A stretch of 64,000 bases of DNA from Leisingera sp. ANG1 (GCF_000203975.2 NZ_AFCF02000011.1:1-64000); one strand, 5' to 3'; shown: positions 45,131 through 55,180, counted from the stretch's first letter. Notes: generated by a model from the letters alone, not told the origin. Translations and numbers: made by a program.

Positions 45131-47011
45131 TCAGGAACTCTTGCGCTCCGGGGCCGGCGCCTGGCAATAGCCTTCGACCCAGTGCCGCACCACCTGCAGC
45201 GCCGCCGCCTCGTCGCCCGCGGCCACCGCCTGGCGCAGGCTGCGCAGGAAGCCCGCGACCTCGATCTCCGACAGCACGGTTTCGCGGGCGCAGAAGATCT
45301 TCTGGTGGCGGGTGTGGATCAGCTCCTCGCTGAGGGTCAGCTCTTCTTCCATCTTCTCGCCGGGGCGCAGCCCGATGATCTCGATGGCGATGTCGCCCTC
45401 GGGATGCTCTGCATCGCGCACCGTGTGGCCCGCGCTTTCGATCACCTGGCGGGCCAGCTGCAGGATCGGCACCGGCGCGCCCATATCCAGCACGAAGACC
45501 TCGCCGCCCTTGGCCATATCGCCTGCCTGCAGGACCAGCTGCACCGCCTCGCTGATGGTCATGAAGAAGCGCTTCACATTCGGGTCGGTCACGGTGACCG
45601 GGCCGCCGCGGCTGATCTGCTCCTGGAACAGCGGCACCACCGAGCCGGAAGAGCCCAGCACATTGCCGAAGCGCACCATGGTGAACACGGTGCGGCTGCC
45701 GAAGCGGGTGGCCAGGTCCTGCACAATGAGCTCTGCCATCCGCTTGGAGGCGCCCATCACATTGGTGGGGTTCACCGCCTTGTCCGACGAAATCAGGATG
45801 AAGCGCTCGACGCCTGCGCGCGCCGCGGCGCGGGCCAGGGTCTGGGTGCCGAAGACGTTGTTGGCCAGCCCCGGCAGCGGGTTGGCTTCGACCAGCGGCA
45901 CATGTTTATAGGCGGCCGCATGCAGCACCACCTGCACCTCATGGGCATTCAGAACCATCCGCACCTGGCGCGGATCGGTGACCGAGCCCAGGACCGGCAC
46001 CAGCTCGATGCCGGCTTCCTCGGCCAGCGGCCCCAGTTCCTGATGCACGGTGTAAAGCGCCAGTTCGCTGAGCTCGAACAGCACCAGCTTGGACGGGCGG
46101 CAGGCCAGCACCTGGCGGCACAGCTCCGAGCCGATCGAGCCGCCGGCGCCGGAGACCAGCACCGATTTGCCCTGGTAGGAGCCGGCCGCTTCCTGCAGCG
46201 GCACATCGCGCGCGGCCCGGCCCAGGAAGGCCTGCGGCGCCACCGGCGTCAGCTTGTCGACCAGCGCCTCCTCGCCGATCAGCTGGGCAAAGGAGGGCAG
46301 CGCCTGCACCTCCAGCCCCAGTTTCTGCAGCCGCTGGGTGATCTGCGCCTGGCGCGGCTGGCTCTGCGAGGGCATCGCCAGCAGCACCCGGCGGATCTGG
46401 CGCGCCTGCACGATCTCGGCAATCCGCGACGGCGCGAACACCGGCAGCCCGACCAAGGTCAGCCCCTGCAGCGAGGAGTTGTCATCGGCAAAGGCGACCG
46501 GGTCGATGCCGCTGTGCGCCTTCAGCGCCTGCGCCAGCTGGGTGCCGGTATTGCCGGCGCCGTAGATCAGCACCCGGCAGCGCGGCTTGGCGCGGCGGTA
46601 GACGGCCAGCACCAGCTGCAGCATCGCGGCGCGGGTGACCACCATGAACAGGAAATAGCAGATCGCAAACACCACATGGGTGCCGGGGCCCAGCACCGGC
46701 CCGAAGATGGCGGTGAGTGCCGCCAGCACCAGCGCGGTGCCGGCAGCCAGCAGTGCGCTTTGCGCCGCGGCGTGGCGCTCATAGGCGTTGAGCTGCACAT
46801 AGGGCAGCCCCAGCCACAGGGTCAGCGCCGCGGCGGCGGCCATCACATAGGGCAGCAGCGGCGACAGCTGCGCCAGGGTGGCCAGCGCCGGCTCCGGCAG
46901 CGGCTGCACCTCAAGGGTGAACAGCAGCGCCAGCGGCAACAGCGCCAGGTCCACCGCCAGGAAGACGTAGGATTTCTGCCTGCGCGACAGCGCGCTGATC
47001 AGGTTGTACAT
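45131..47011 (-). CDS. CapD/FlaA1-type membrane nucleotide-sugar dehydratase
   Basis: 626-residue polysaccharide biosynthesis protein of the WbpM/CapD family: four N-terminal membrane helices (about 15-33, 52-72, 83-105, 112-135), a first Rossmann domain (GAGNTG at 151-156) and a catalytic SDR domain (GAGGSIGSEL at 288-297). The active site SSDKAVNPTNVMGASK (408-423) has the Ser/Asp...Met...Lys arrangement of 4,6-dehydratases in which Met replaces the usual SDR Tyr. Likely acts on UDP-GlcNAc at the inner membrane to start amino-deoxysugar synthesis. A single gene between the yjb copy B operon (190-base gap) and a 279-base intergenic region that has an AT-rich patch at 47095-47115. Confidence 0.92.
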   Translation of the reverse strand: MYNLISALSRRQKSYVFLAVDLALLPLALLFTLEVQPLPEPALATLAQLSPLLPYVMAAAAALTLWLGLPYVQLNAYERHAAAQSALLAAGTALVLAALTAIFGPVLGPGTHVVFAICYFLFMVVTRAAMLQLVLAVYRRAKPRCRVLIYGAGNTGTQLAQALKAHSGIDPVAFADDNSSLQGLTLVGLPVFAPSRIAEIVQARQIRRVLLAMPSQSQPRQAQITQRLQKLGLEVQALPSFAQLIGEEALVDKLTPVAPQAFLGRAARDVPLQEAAGSYQGKSVLVSGAGGSIGSELCRQVLACRPSKLVLFELSELALYTVHQELGPLAEEAGIELVPVLGSVTDPRQVRMVLNAHEVQVVLHAAAYKHVPLVEANPLPGLANNVFGTQTLARAAARAGVERFILISSDKAVNPTNVMGASKRMAELIVQDLATRFGSRTVFTMVRFGNVLGSSGSVVPLFQEQISRGGPVTVTDPNVKRFFMTISEAVQLVLQAGDMAKGGEVFVLDMGAPVPILQLARQVIESAGHTVRDAEHPEGDIAIEIIGLRPGEKMEEELTLSEELIHTRHQKIFCARETVLSEIEVAGFLRSLRQAVAAGDEAAALQVVRHWVEGYCQAPAPERKSS

Positions 47012-47290
47012 GCCTGTTTGCCCTTGAATGCCTGCATTCCTGCCCTGCTCTGTATCCGTTTGCCTGTTCCGGCAGCGCCCTGCTGCCGGATAGCAGAAAA
47101 AAGTAAATCAAACACGGCCCAGATGCGCTGAAATCCGGTGCGCGGCCCATAAAACACAGTTTCTATCATAGCCGGCTTCCCCTGTTCCGCAAAACGGCCG
47201 GCGGCGGAAACCCGCCGGACAGCGCCAGCCGTCTGGACAGCCTGCCCCGGCCAGGCGGCGCAGGCTATGCGGGAATCACTAAAACTGTGT

Positions 47291-47902
47291 CTACCCCCGG
47301 CGGAATATGTTGCCAATGGTCTGGAACACGATGTCGAAATCAAAGCACATGCTTTGATGGCGCTGGTAGATCAGGTCCAGCCGCGCCTTCATCGGCACGC
47401 AGAGCCGGGAATAGACCGCATGGGTTTCTTCGGCGCTTTTGCAGCGCGCCAGCAGCGCCGCCTCATGCTTGTGATAGGTGATCGAGGCGAGCCCGGTGAC
47501 CCCGGGGCGCGATTTCAGCACCTCTGCGTAAAGCGCGGGGTTTGCCTCCACATACTGCCTGAGCGGCGGGCGCGGCCCGACAAAGGAAATGTCGCCCTTG
47601 AGGATGTTCCACAGCTGCGGAAACTCATCCAGCCGCTTGCCGCGCAGCCAGGCGCCGGTGCGGGTGATGCGGGCCGACTTGTCGCCGCCCGACACCCCGG
47701 TGTCGGTGTCCACCACCGTCATCGTCCTGAGCTTCCAGAGGCGGAAGGGCTGGTCCACCCCCTTCATCCGCTCCCCCGCATAGAACAGCGGCCGCCCCTC
47801 CTTCCACAGCAGCCAGCCCATCAAGAGCAGCAGGACGGGGCCCAGCACCGCGATCAGCAGGCTGGCAAAGAACAGGTCGAACAGCCGTTTGCGCCAGGTC
47901 AT
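47291..47902 (-). CDS. Initiating phosphoglycosyl transferase (PglC/WbpL-region type)
   Basis: 203-residue small bacterial sugar transferase, the second initiating enzyme in the window. One N-terminal hydrophobic re-entrant helix (RLFDLFFASLLIAVLGPVLL) is followed by FRLWKLRTM, RLDEFPQLWNILKGD, ISFVGPRPPL and RPGVTGLASI, the catalytic series of monotopic PglC-type enzymes. It probably transfers a modified amino-sugar phosphate, which fits the CapD-type dehydratase nearby. An SDR gene ends 18 bases upstream on the same strand, so the two are likely co-expressed. Confidence 0.92.
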   Translation of the reverse strand: MTWRKRLFDLFFASLLIAVLGPVLLLLMGWLLWKEGRPLFYAGERMKGVDQPFRLWKLRTMTVVDTDTGVSGGDKSARITRTGAWLRGKRLDEFPQLWNILKGDISFVGPRPPLRQYVEANPALYAEVLKSRPGVTGLASITYHKHEAALLARCKSAEETHAVYSRLCVPMKARLDLIYQRHQSMCFDFDIVFQTIGNIFRRG

Positions 47903-47920
47903 GTCGTGTCTTTCATCAGG

Positions 47921-48769
47921 TTAGTCATCCGCCATATCAGGCTCTAATGCGGCCCATTCTGCCGCCATGGCGCCCGCATCCGCTGCGGGCAGCGGGACGG
48001 GCAGCAGCGCCTGCAGGCGGGCCGCATCCAGCGCCACCTCCGGGATTGCCGCGGGCGGCGCCGGGCGGGTGGCAAAGGGTTTGCCTGCCGCCTGCAAGAG
48101 CGCGCCCATCTCCACCGCTCCGGGCTGCGCGACATTCAGCACCGGCGGCAGATCCGGCGCTCTCAGCAGCGCGCCCAGCACCTGCGCCAGGCAGCGCACC
48201 CCGATGTAGCTGCGCCGCGGGGTGGCGCCATCGGCGAACCGGTCCAGGGTGAAGCCTCGGCGCCAGCCGCCCAAGGCCGCGTCAAAGCCCGCAATATTGC
48301 CGATCCGCAGGGAACAGACCGGCACCGCCAGTTCCGCCCCCAGCGCCGCGGCGCGCGCCTCCATCTCTGCCTTGGCTGCGCCGTAAGGATTGGCGGGCTG
48401 CAGGGCTGCGTCCTCAGCCAGCAGGCCGGAGCCCGCGCCGTAAACCGCCGCTGAGGAGGCCAGGAGCACCCGGGCGCCCGCAGCGGCACCGGCCCGCACC
48501 GCCGCTTCGCCCAGATGGATATGGTCTGCCATCTCTGCGCCGCTGCGTCCGGGCACCGGCCCCGCCAGGCAGAGAATCGCAGCCGCGCCCTCTGCAGCGC
48601 GCGCCAGCGCCGCCGGCTCTGCCAGCGGATCGAAAATGTGCCAGTCTCCCGGCAGCTGCGGCATCCGGCGCGCCTGCAGGCGCAGATCCAGGCCTTCGGG
48701 CGGGCACAGCTGCAGCAGCCGCCCGATGCGCCCTGTTGCGCCCAGAACCAATACGGCGTGTTTCGCCAT
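47921..48769 (-). CDS. NAD-dependent epimerase/dehydratase (SDR)
   Basis: 282-residue extended SDR. VLVLGATGRIGRLL at 6-19 is the NAD site, SSAAVYG near 109 and YGAAK near 132 supply Ser and the Tyr-x3-Lys pair. With the CapD-type dehydratase it could complete an N-acetyl-fucosamine- or quinovosamine-type sugar (4-reductase role, as for WbpV/WbpK), but the substrate is inferred. ATG 48769 was chosen because it starts the Rossmann strand. The upstream in-frame part is Cys/Gly-rich and shared with the divergent promoter region of the OPX gene. Confidence 0.8.
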   Translation of the reverse strand: MAKHAVLVLGATGRIGRLLQLCPPEGLDLRLQARRMPQLPGDWHIFDPLAEPAALARAAEGAAAILCLAGPVPGRSGAEMADHIHLGEAAVRAGAAAGARVLLASSAAVYGAGSGLLAEDAALQPANPYGAAKAEMEARAAALGAELAVPVCSLRIGNIAGFDAALGGWRRGFTLDRFADGATPRRSYIGVRCLAQVLGALLRAPDLPPVLNVAQPGAVEMGALLQAAGKPFATRPAPPAAIPEVALDAARLQALLPVPLPAADAGAMAAEWAALEPDMADD

Positions 48770-48916
48770 CGCGGCTGCCCGTTCCTGTTGAACCCTCTCG
48801 CCCAGCCCAGTATCCTTTGCCCGGACAAAAATCAAAGCGGTTCCCCCGGGCATGGGCCAGACATTGGCAAGACATGGGTCAGGGGGCGCCCCGAGCGCTT
48901 CAAGGGCAGGCTCCCG

Positions 48917-50035
48917 ATGCTGAAACTACTTCCCTGGCTGGCCGCTGCCGGCCTTTGCCTTCTGCCCGCGGCCTGTTCCCGCCTGCCCGGCGGCGCCCCC
49001 GCCAGCGAGGAGATTCTGAAGGAATCAGGCGAGGCGGATGCCAATTTCGCGCTCTACAAGGTGAACCGGGCGCTGCTGCCCACGGTGGCGGCCTGGCCGC
49101 CCACCGGCAAGCAGGAACGGCTCTCCTGGCTGCACGCCCGCCAGGGTGCCCGCACCCAGATCATCCAGCCCGGCGACCTGCTGACGCTCAGCATCTGGGA
49201 CAGCAACGACAATTCGCTGCTCACCTCGCTTGAAGAGAAGATGGTGCAGCTGCAGGACATGAAGGTCGCCGCCAACGGCACCATCTTCATGCCCTATGTG
49301 GGCGATGTGAACGTGAACGGGCTGACCCCGGACCTGGCGCGGCGCAAACTGCAGGAGGCGCTGGAGCCTGTTGTTCCGTCCGCCCAGGTGCAGCTGGCGA
49401 TGGCCGAGGGGCGCGGCAACTCGGTGGATCTGGTCTCCGGCGTTGCCCAGCCCGGCACCTATCCGATGCCCGACCGCAACTATACGGTGATGGGGCTGAT
49501 CTCCGCGGGCGGCGGCATCAGCGCCACCCTCAACAACCCGCAGATCCGGCTGGTGCGCGGCCAGTCGATCTATGGCACCTCGGTCGACAATCTGCTGAAC
49601 AACCCGCGCCTCGACACCTTGCTGCGCGGCGGCGACCGGGTGTTTGTCGAGGAGGACGAGCGCTATTTCCTCTCCTTCGGCGCCACCGGCGAGGAAGACC
49701 TGCACATCTTCTCCAAGGATGAGATGTCGGCGATGGACGCGATGTCCGTGGCAGGCGGCTTTCAGGACGGCAAGGCCGATCCCAAGGGCCTGCTGATCCT
49801 GCGCGAATACCCGGCATCCGCCATTGCGCCCGGCGTGCGCGGCCCGCGCCAGCAGCGGGTGGTGTTCTCGCTCGACCTCACCTCCGCCGACGGGCTGTTT
49901 TCGGCGCGCCAGTTCCAGATCAACCCGGGCGACCTGGTGATGGCCACCGAATCGCCAGTCAACGACGTGCTGACCGTCTCCAACATCTTCGGCAACTTCT
50001 TCGGCGTCTTCAGCCGCGCCGGCGTGATCGAGTAA
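48917..50035 (+). CDS. OPX polysaccharide export lipoprotein (Wza type, copy B)
   Basis: 372-residue export protein. Lipoprotein signal MLKLLPWLAAAGLCLLPAAC with Cys20. IQPGDLLTLSIWDSNDNSLL near 75-94 starts the polysaccharide-export domain, and VAANGTIFMPYVGDVNVNG and VDLVSGVAQPGTYPMPD match the SLBB region. It lacks the long helical insertion of copy A. The ATG at 48917 lies close behind AGGGCAGG. It is divergent from the SDR/sugar-transferase pair and ends before a cluster of hairpins. Which exporter it serves (KpsMTE or the Wzy route) is not evident. Confidence 0.92.
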   Translation: MLKLLPWLAAAGLCLLPAACSRLPGGAPASEEILKESGEADANFALYKVNRALLPTVAAWPPTGKQERLSWLHARQGARTQIIQPGDLLTLSIWDSNDNSLLTSLEEKMVQLQDMKVAANGTIFMPYVGDVNVNGLTPDLARRKLQEALEPVVPSAQVQLAMAEGRGNSVDLVSGVAQPGTYPMPDRNYTVMGLISAGGGISATLNNPQIRLVRGQSIYGTSVDNLLNNPRLDTLLRGGDRVFVEEDERYFLSFGATGEEDLHIFSKDEMSAMDAMSVAGGFQDGKADPKGLLILREYPASAIAPGVRGPRQQRVVFSLDLTSADGLFSARQFQINPGDLVMATESPVNDVLTVSNIFGNFFGVFSRAGVIE

Positions 50036-50067
50036 ACTGCCGCTGAGGGGAAACTCCCGCGCCTTGC

Positions 50068-50090
50068 CCGCGGCATCAAAGATGCCGCGG
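50068..50090. repeat. Hairpin 1 of intergenic palindrome cluster
   Basis: CCGCGGCATC-AAA-GATGCCGCGG, a perfect 10-bp stem with triloop. Confidence 0.75.
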
Positions 50091-50107
50091 CAGAAGCCTT
50101 GGGCCCG

Positions 50108-50134
50108 GCGCCGCTGGCGCGGCGCTGTTTTCTT
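50108..50134 (+). terminator. Rho-independent terminator after OPX copy B
   Basis: GCGCCGC-TGGC-GCGGCGC, a perfect 7-bp stem, followed by TGTTTTCTT. Confidence 0.75.
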
Positions 50135-50145
50135 GCTGAGAAGCG

Positions 50146-50170
50146 CTTCAGGTGCGGCCTGCACCTGAAG
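50146..50170. repeat. Hairpin 3 of intergenic palindrome cluster
   Basis: CTTCAGGTGC-GGCCT-GCACCTGAAG, a perfect 10-bp stem. Confidence 0.75.
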
Positions 50171-50205
50171 ACGCCTTGTCCATGGGACCGGCGGCCAGCG
50201 CCGCC

Positions 50206-50251
50206 TCAAGGGCAAGCCGCGCAGATGCGCGGAGGCTGACGCCTCCCTTGA
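50206..50251. other. Potential three-way-junction element
   Basis: TCAAGGG (50206-50212) pairs with CCCTTGA (50245-50251) and encloses two perfect hairpins, CCGCGC-AGAT-GCGCGG (50217-50232) and AGGC-TGAC-GCCT (50233-50244). The fold is compact and almost fully paired. It lies just past the rmlA stop codon on the minus strand. It is not a tRNA. Confidence 0.6.
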
Positions 50252-50279
50252 CCCGGCGCCGGCCTGAAAGGCAGGCCCG

Positions 50280-51152
50280 CTACTTCAGCAGCCCTTCCAG
50301 ATAGGCGCCATAGGCGTTCTTGGCGAATTTCTCCGCCCGTGCCTTCAACTGGGCGTCATCAATCCAGCCCTGCTCATAGGCGATCTCTTCCGGGCAGCCG
50401 GTCTGCAGGCCCTGGCGCTCCTGCAGGGTGCGCACGAAATTGCCCGCATCCAGCAAGGACCCGTGGGTGCCGGTGTCCAGCCAGGCATAGCCGCGGCCCA
50501 TGGTTTCGACCCGCAAGGCCCCCTCGTTCAGGTAGCTTTGCAAGAGATCGGTGATCTCCAGCTCGCCGCGGGGGCTGGGCTTGACCTGACGCGCCCGCTC
50601 CGGCGCGGTTCCATCCAGGAAATACAAGCCCGTCACCGCATAGTTCGAGGGCGGAACGGGGGGCTTCTCGATGATCTCGCGCGCCTTGCCGTCCCCGTCA
50701 AAGGCCACCACGCCGTAGCGCTCCGGATCGGCCACGTGATAGCCGAAGACGGTGCCGCCCGCGGCCTGCCCGTCTGCGGCGGCCAAGAGTTTCGGCAGGC
50801 CATGGCCAAAGAAGATGTTGTCGCCCAGCACCAGCGCCGAGGGCGCGCCCGCCAGGAAGTCTTCTGCCAGGATAAAGGCCTGCGCCAGCCCGTCGGGCGA
50901 GGGCTGCACCACGTAAGTGAGCTCAACCCCCCACTGGCTGCCGTCGCCCAAGAGGCGGATGAACTGCTCCTGATCCTGCGGCGTGGTGATGACGCAAATC
51001 TCGCGGATGCCCGCCAGCATCAGCACCGACAGCGGATAGTAGATCATCGGCTTGTCATAGAGCGGCAAGAGCTGCTTGGAGACCGCCATGGTGATCGGAT
51101 AGAGCCGGGTGCCGGAGCCGCCTGCCAGGATAATGCCTTTGCGTGCTGTCAT
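50280..51152 (-). CDS. rmlA: Glucose-1-phosphate thymidylyltransferase
   Basis: 290-residue RmlA, which makes dTDP-glucose from dTTP and glucose-1-phosphate. [16 protein letters not shown] is the nucleotide-binding signature, and [20 protein letters not shown] and [12 protein letters not shown] are diagnostic for this enzyme. The C-terminal helices ([12 protein letters not shown]...) match the allosteric-site region. Last gene of rmlC-B-D-A, overlapping rmlD by four bases. Confidence 0.97.
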   Translation of the reverse strand: MTARKGIILAGGSGTRLYPITMAVSKQLLPLYDKPMIYYPLSVLMLAGIREICVITTPQDQEQFIRLLGDGSQWGVELTYVVQPSPDGLAQAFILAEDFLAGAPSALVLGDNIFFGHGLPKLLAAADGQAAGGTVFGYHVADPERYGVVAFDGDGKAREIIEKPPVPPSNYAVTGLYFLDGTAPERARQVKPSPRGELEITDLLQSYLNEGALRVETMGRGYAWLDTGTHGSLLDAGNFVRTLQERQGLQTGCPEEIAYEQGWIDDAQLKARAEKFAKNAYGAYLEGLLK

Positions 51153-52000
51153 GAGAGCTCTCCCAAATCCTTCAGAATATCATCCAGCCCCAGCCGCCAG
51201 TCCGGCTGCGGGATGCCAAAAACAGTGTCTAATGCGGTGCAATCAAGCCGTGAGTTCAAGGGCCGCGCCGCCGGCGTCGGATAGGCAGTGGTGGGAATGT
51301 CCTCCACGCCGCAATCTACCCTTGCGCGGGCAAAGATCTCCCGCGCGAACCCGGCCCAGCTGGTCTGCGGCTGGCCCGCAAAATGATAGGTGCCGGATTT
51401 GCCCGGATCCGCCGTCAGCTGCCGCGCCATCGCAAGGCAGGCCGCCGCAATATCCCGTGCCGGCGTCGGCGCGCCAATCTGGTCGGCGACGATGGTCAGC
51501 CGCTCGCGCTCCTTGCCCAGACGCAGCATGGTCTTGACGAAGTTATTGCCGTGGGCCGAGACCACCCAGGAGGTGCGCAGCACCGCATAAGGTCCGCCCG
51601 CCGCGCGCACCATCTCCTCGCCCTTGAGCTTGGAGCGGCCATAGGCATTCAAAGGCGCGGTGGCATCCCCTGTCTGCCAGGGCGCATCCCCGCTGCCGTC
51701 AAAGACGTAGTCGGTGGAAACGGTGACAAAGGGAATGCCCATGTCCGCGCAGGCCGCCGCCATCGCGCCGGGGGCGGCGCCGTTGATCACGGTTGCCAGC
51801 GCCTCTTCTTCTTCGGCCTTGTCCACGGCGGTGTAGGCGGCGGCATTGATCACCGCCTGCGGCTGCGCCTGCCGGATCGCCGCTGTACAGGCCGCCGGAT
51901 CAGACAGATCCGCCTGATCCCGGCCCAGGCAGGTGACGCCGTCATAGGCTGCCAGTTCCTGCGCCAGCTGGCCGGTCTTTCCGAATACGAGGATGGTCAT
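51149..52000 (-). CDS. rmlD: dTDP-4-dehydrorhamnose reductase
   Basis: 283-residue NAD(P)H-dependent SDR that forms dTDP-L-rhamnose. [13 protein letters not shown] is the dinucleotide site, VSTDYVFDG and YGRSKLKGE hold the catalytic Tyr-x3-Lys, and [20 protein letters not shown] is family-specific. 47 bases after rmlB, four-base overlap with rmlA. Confidence 0.96.
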   Translation of the reverse strand: MTILVFGKTGQLAQELAAYDGVTCLGRDQADLSDPAACTAAIRQAQPQAVINAAAYTAVDKAEEEEALATVINGAAPGAMAAACADMGIPFVTVSTDYVFDGSGDAPWQTGDATAPLNAYGRSKLKGEEMVRAAGGPYAVLRTSWVVSAHGNNFVKTMLRLGKERERLTIVADQIGAPTPARDIAAACLAMARQLTADPGKSGTYHFAGQPQTSWAGFAREIFARARVDCGVEDIPTTAYPTPAARPLNSRLDCTALDTVFGIPQPDWRLGLDDILKDLGELS

Positions 52001-52047
52001 GCTTCAGTCCTTTTCCGGAACAGAGGAAGGCGCCGGCCCGGCCGCGC

Positions 52048-53100
52048 TCACTTGCCGGTGCCCAGCCGCTGGCCGACGCCGTCGCGGTCCTGCAGGGCGC
52101 GCCACCAGGCCTCGTTGTCGAGATACCACTGCACGGTCTTCTCCAGACCTTCCTCCACCGTCACCGAAGGCCGCCAGCCCAGTTCTTCGCGGATGCGGCT
52201 GGGGTCGATCGCATAGCGCGCGTCATGGCCCGGGCGGTCACTGACAAAGGTGATCTGGTCTTTGTAAGACCGCCCATCCTCCCGGGGCCGCTTGCCGTCC
52301 AGAATCTCACACAGCGTATTGACCAGCTCCAGGTTCGAGCGCTCATTCTCGCCGCCGATATTATAGGACCGTCCCAATGCGCCCTTTTGCACCACCAGGA
52401 GCAGCGCATCAGCGTGGTCTTCGACATAGAGCCAGTCGCGCACGTTGGAGCCATCGCCGTAGATCGGCAGCGGTTTGCCCGCCAGCGCATTGAGGATCAC
52501 CACCGGGATCAGCTTTTCCGGGAAGTGATATGGCCCGTAGTTGTTGGAGCAGTTGGTCAGCACCACCGGCAGCCCGTAGGTCTCAGCCCAGGCGCGCACC
52601 AGGTGGTCGCTGGCGGCCTTGCTGGCCGAATAAGGCGAGCGCGGATCGTAAGATGTCTCTTCGGTGAACTGCACCGACGGGTCGGCAGGCAGGCTGCCGT
52701 AGACCTCATCCGTTGAAATATGGTGGAAGCGGAAACCCTCCGGCTTGCCCGCCTGGGTCCAGTATTTCCGGGCTGCTTCCAGCATGTTGAAGGTGCCGGT
52801 GATATTGGTCTCGATGAAATCGCCCGGCCCGTCGATTGAGCGGTCCACATGGCTCTCGGCCGCCAGATGCATCACCGCGTCGGGTTTATGGGTCTCAAAC
52901 ACATGGTCCAATGCGGCGCGGTCGCGGATGTCGGCCTGTTCAAAGGCATAGTCCGGGCTTTCAGCCGCTTCCGCCACATTGTCCAGGCAGGCGGCATAGG
53001 TGAGCGCATCGAGGTTCACCACCTGATGGCCGCGGGCGATGGCCAGCCGCACCACGGCTGAGCCGATAAAGCCGGCGCCGCCGGTCACCAGTAGTTTCAT
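52048..53100 (-). CDS. rmlB: dTDP-glucose 4,6-dehydratase
   Basis: 350-residue extended [12 protein letters not shown] at 6-14 binds [11 protein letters not shown] (129-136) supplies Asp131 and Glu132, the dehydration pair, and YSASK (157-161) the Tyr and Lys. It gives dTDP-4-keto-6-deoxyglucose. Between rmlC (32-base gap) and rmlD. Confidence 0.97.
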   Translation of the reverse strand: MKLLVTGGAGFIGSAVVRLAIARGHQVVNLDALTYAACLDNVAEAAESPDYAFEQADIRDRAALDHVFETHKPDAVMHLAAESHVDRSIDGPGDFIETNITGTFNMLEAARKYWTQAGKPEGFRFHHISTDEVYGSLPADPSVQFTEETSYDPRSPYSASKAASDHLVRAWAETYGLPVVLTNCSNNYGPYHFPEKLIPVVILNALAGKPLPIYGDGSNVRDWLYVEDHADALLLVVQKGALGRSYNIGGENERSNLELVNTLCEILDGKRPREDGRSYKDQITFVSDRPGHDARYAIDPSRIREELGWRPSVTVEEGLEKTVQWYLDNEAWWRALQDRDGVGQRLGTGK

Positions 53101-53132
53101 GCCGCACCTCCGGTTGCGCGCAGTTTCATCTC

Positions 53133-53687
53133 TTATCCTTCCCAGACAAAGGGGCTGGCGAAATCCGCAAGCGCCGGCGCTGCGGCGTCTTTCCCGGACA
53201 GCACCGGGGTGCCTTCGAATTCCCAGTCAATGCCGCAGCTGTCCCAGGCCACCGCGCCGTCGCAGTCCGGCGCGTAGTAATCGGTGCATTTATAGACCAC
53301 CTCGGTATCGGGCACCCGGGTGATGAAGCCGTGCAGGAAGCCCTTGGGCACCAAGAGCTGTTTGCCGTTTTCCGCGCTCAGCTCGATGCCGAACCATTCC
53401 CCGTAAGACGGCGAGCCCTTGCGGATGTCCACCGCCACATCAAACAGCGCGCCCTGGCCGCAGCGCACCAGCTTGTCCTGGGCCGCGGGCGGCGCCTGGA
53501 AATGCAGGCCCCGCAACGTGCCGGGCTCGCGCGACAGCGAATGATTGTCCTGCACGAAATCCAGATCGATCCCGGCCTCCTGCATCCGCCGCCGGTTCCA
53601 GCTTTCGCTGAAAAACCCGCGCGCATCGCCGAACCGGGCCGGTGTCAGCACCTTCAGCCCCGGCAGCCCCGTTTCCTCAACCTGCAT
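53133..53687 (-). CDS. rmlC: dTDP-4-dehydrorhamnose 3,5-epimerase
   Basis: 184-residue cupin-fold epimerase. RGLHFQ with His62 is the catalytic base motif, followed by [23 protein letters not shown] and the [10 protein letters not shown] segment with the catalytic Tyr. First gene of the rml operon. Its start faces a GT4 gene across 140 bases, which therefore carry the operon promoter. Confidence 0.96.
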   Translation of the reverse strand: MQVEETGLPGLKVLTPARFGDARGFFSESWNRRRMQEAGIDLDFVQDNHSLSREPGTLRGLHFQAPPAAQDKLVRCGQGALFDVAVDIRKGSPSYGEWFGIELSAENGKQLLVPKGFLHGFITRVPDTEVVYKCTDYYAPDCDGAVAWDSCGIDWEFEGTPVLSGKDAAAPALADFASPFVWEG

Positions 53688-53827
53688 TCCTGTCTCCGCG
53701 TCATCGCATTCATGCCTTTGCCACTCCTAGCCCCGCGCTGGCGGCAGGGCAACAGCCGCGGCAGTTCCCTGCCCGCGCCCGCCTCCCGCGCTTGCATCCC
53801 CGCCGCCGCCCCGGCAAGCATACCCCC

Positions 53828-55069
53828 ATGAAAATCCTGTTTGTGCATCAGAACATGCCCGGCCAGTACCGCGAGCTGGCCCCCTGGCTGGCCGCCCAGG
53901 GCGGCCATGAAATCGTCTTTCTGACCCAGCGCGGGGGCGTGCAGCTCCCGGGCATCAAAACCGTGGTCTACAAGCCCTTCCGCACCCCGGAAAAAGACGC
54001 CTTCGGCCTCTCCAAGGACTGGGAGGCGGCGGCCGGCGCGGGCCTTGGCGCGGCGCTGGCGGCGCGGCAGCTGCGGGATGCGGGCTTCACCCCCGACATC
54101 ATCATCGGCCACACCGGCTGGGGCGAGCTGATGTTCATCAAGGACCCCTACCCCGATGTGCCGGTGATCGGCTTCTTCGAGTATTTCTACCAGACAACCG
54201 GCGGGCTGGTCGGGTTCGACCCGGAAAACCCGGCCAACGACCAGGCCTATTTCTTTGCCGAGGCGCGCAACTCCGTGCCTTACGCCAGCATTGAGCAGGT
54301 GGACCTGGGCCATGTGCCCACCATCTGGCAGCGCGACCGTTTTCCGGCCAGCTTCCATGACCGCATGTATCTCTGCCATGACGGCATCCGCACCGACCGG
54401 CTGGGCCCCGATCCGGCAGCTTCGGTCAGCCTCGGGCGGCTGGACAGGCCGCTTACCCGCGACGACGAGGTGGTCACCTATATTGCCCGCAACATGGAGC
54501 GCGCCCGCGGCTTCCACATCATGATGCGCGCCCTGCCCCGGATCCAGGCGCAGCGCCCGAATGCGCGCATCCTGATGATCGGCGGCAACGAGACCTCTTA
54601 TGGCGCCGAGAGCAAGCACCCCGGCGGGTTGCGCGGCGAGATGGAGGAGGAACTGGGCGATAGCGTCGACTGGAGCCGGGTGCATTTCCTCGGCAAGGTG
54701 CCGTATGACGACCTCACCCGGATCATCCAGATCAGCCGCTGCCACATCTACCTGACGATGCCCTTCGTGCTCAGCTGGTCGCTCCTGGAATCGATGGCGA
54801 TGCAGGCCACCGTGGTGGCGGCGGATGTCGCCCCGGTGCGCGAGGCGATCACCCATAATGAGACCGGGCTGCTGGTCGATTTCTTCAGCCCGGAGGCGCT
54901 GGCCGATCAGGTGGCGGATGTGCTGGCCAATCCTGGCCCCTACGCCCATATCGGCCCCGCCGCCCGCGCCCATGTGGTGGAGACATATGATTTCCTGACC
55001 CGCTGCCTGCCGGAGCATATCGCCCGGATCAATGCGCTCGTGCCGGAGGCACGGAGAATAAAGGTCTAG
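53828..55069 (+). CDS. Glycosyltransferase family 4
   Basis: 413-residue GT-B glycosyltransferase. KILFVHQNMPGQYRELAPWL is a distinct opening common in EPS-locus GT4 proteins. IIIGHTGWGELMFIKDPYP and VIGFFEYFY follow. The donor domain contains YIARNMERARGFHIMMRALP near 219-238 and YLTMPFVLSWSLLESMAMQA near 310-329 with the nucleotide-sugar glutamate. It is divergent from the rml operon, so rhamnose is a reasonable donor, but this is inference. The C-terminal codons lie in the first copy of a 27-bp tandem repeat. Confidence 0.88.
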   Translation: MKILFVHQNMPGQYRELAPWLAAQGGHEIVFLTQRGGVQLPGIKTVVYKPFRTPEKDAFGLSKDWEAAAGAGLGAALAARQLRDAGFTPDIIIGHTGWGELMFIKDPYPDVPVIGFFEYFYQTTGGLVGFDPENPANDQAYFFAEARNSVPYASIEQVDLGHVPTIWQRDRFPASFHDRMYLCHDGIRTDRLGPDPAASVSLGRLDRPLTRDDEVVTYIARNMERARGFHIMMRALPRIQAQRPNARILMIGGNETSYGAESKHPGGLRGEMEEELGDSVDWSRVHFLGKVPYDDLTRIIQISRCHIYLTMPFVLSWSLLESMAMQATVVAADVAPVREAITHNETGLLVDFFSPEALADQVADVLANPGPYAHIGPAARAHVVETYDFLTRCLPEHIARINALVPEARRIKV

Positions 55070-55122
55070 CCGGAGGCACGGAGGATAAAAGTCCAGCCGG
55101 AGGCGCGGCGGATCAGGCTCTG
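55042..55122 (+). repeat. 27-bp tandem repeat, three copies
   Basis: Copies start at 55042, 55069 and 55096 with GCCGGAGGC. The first two match at 24 of 27 positions, the third is degenerate after about 20 bases. Copy 1 encodes the end of the GT4 protein and its stop codon, so copies 2 and 3 are duplicated gene-end sequence. Confidence 0.8.
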
Positions 55123-55180
55123 TTCAGGCCGTTTCCGCCTGTTCCGGGTCAAGACCGGCGCAGCCGCCGCGCAGCGGCGC

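Noticed and set aside
45017-47131. 704-codon plus-strand open frame opposite the CapD-type gene
   Set aside because: His/Gln/Arg-rich antisense artefact; the opposite strand encodes a well-motifed dehydratase.
50206-50251. Cloverleaf-like fold considered as tRNA
   Set aside because: Too short at 46 bases, no T-loop or anticodon arm features and no CCA context.
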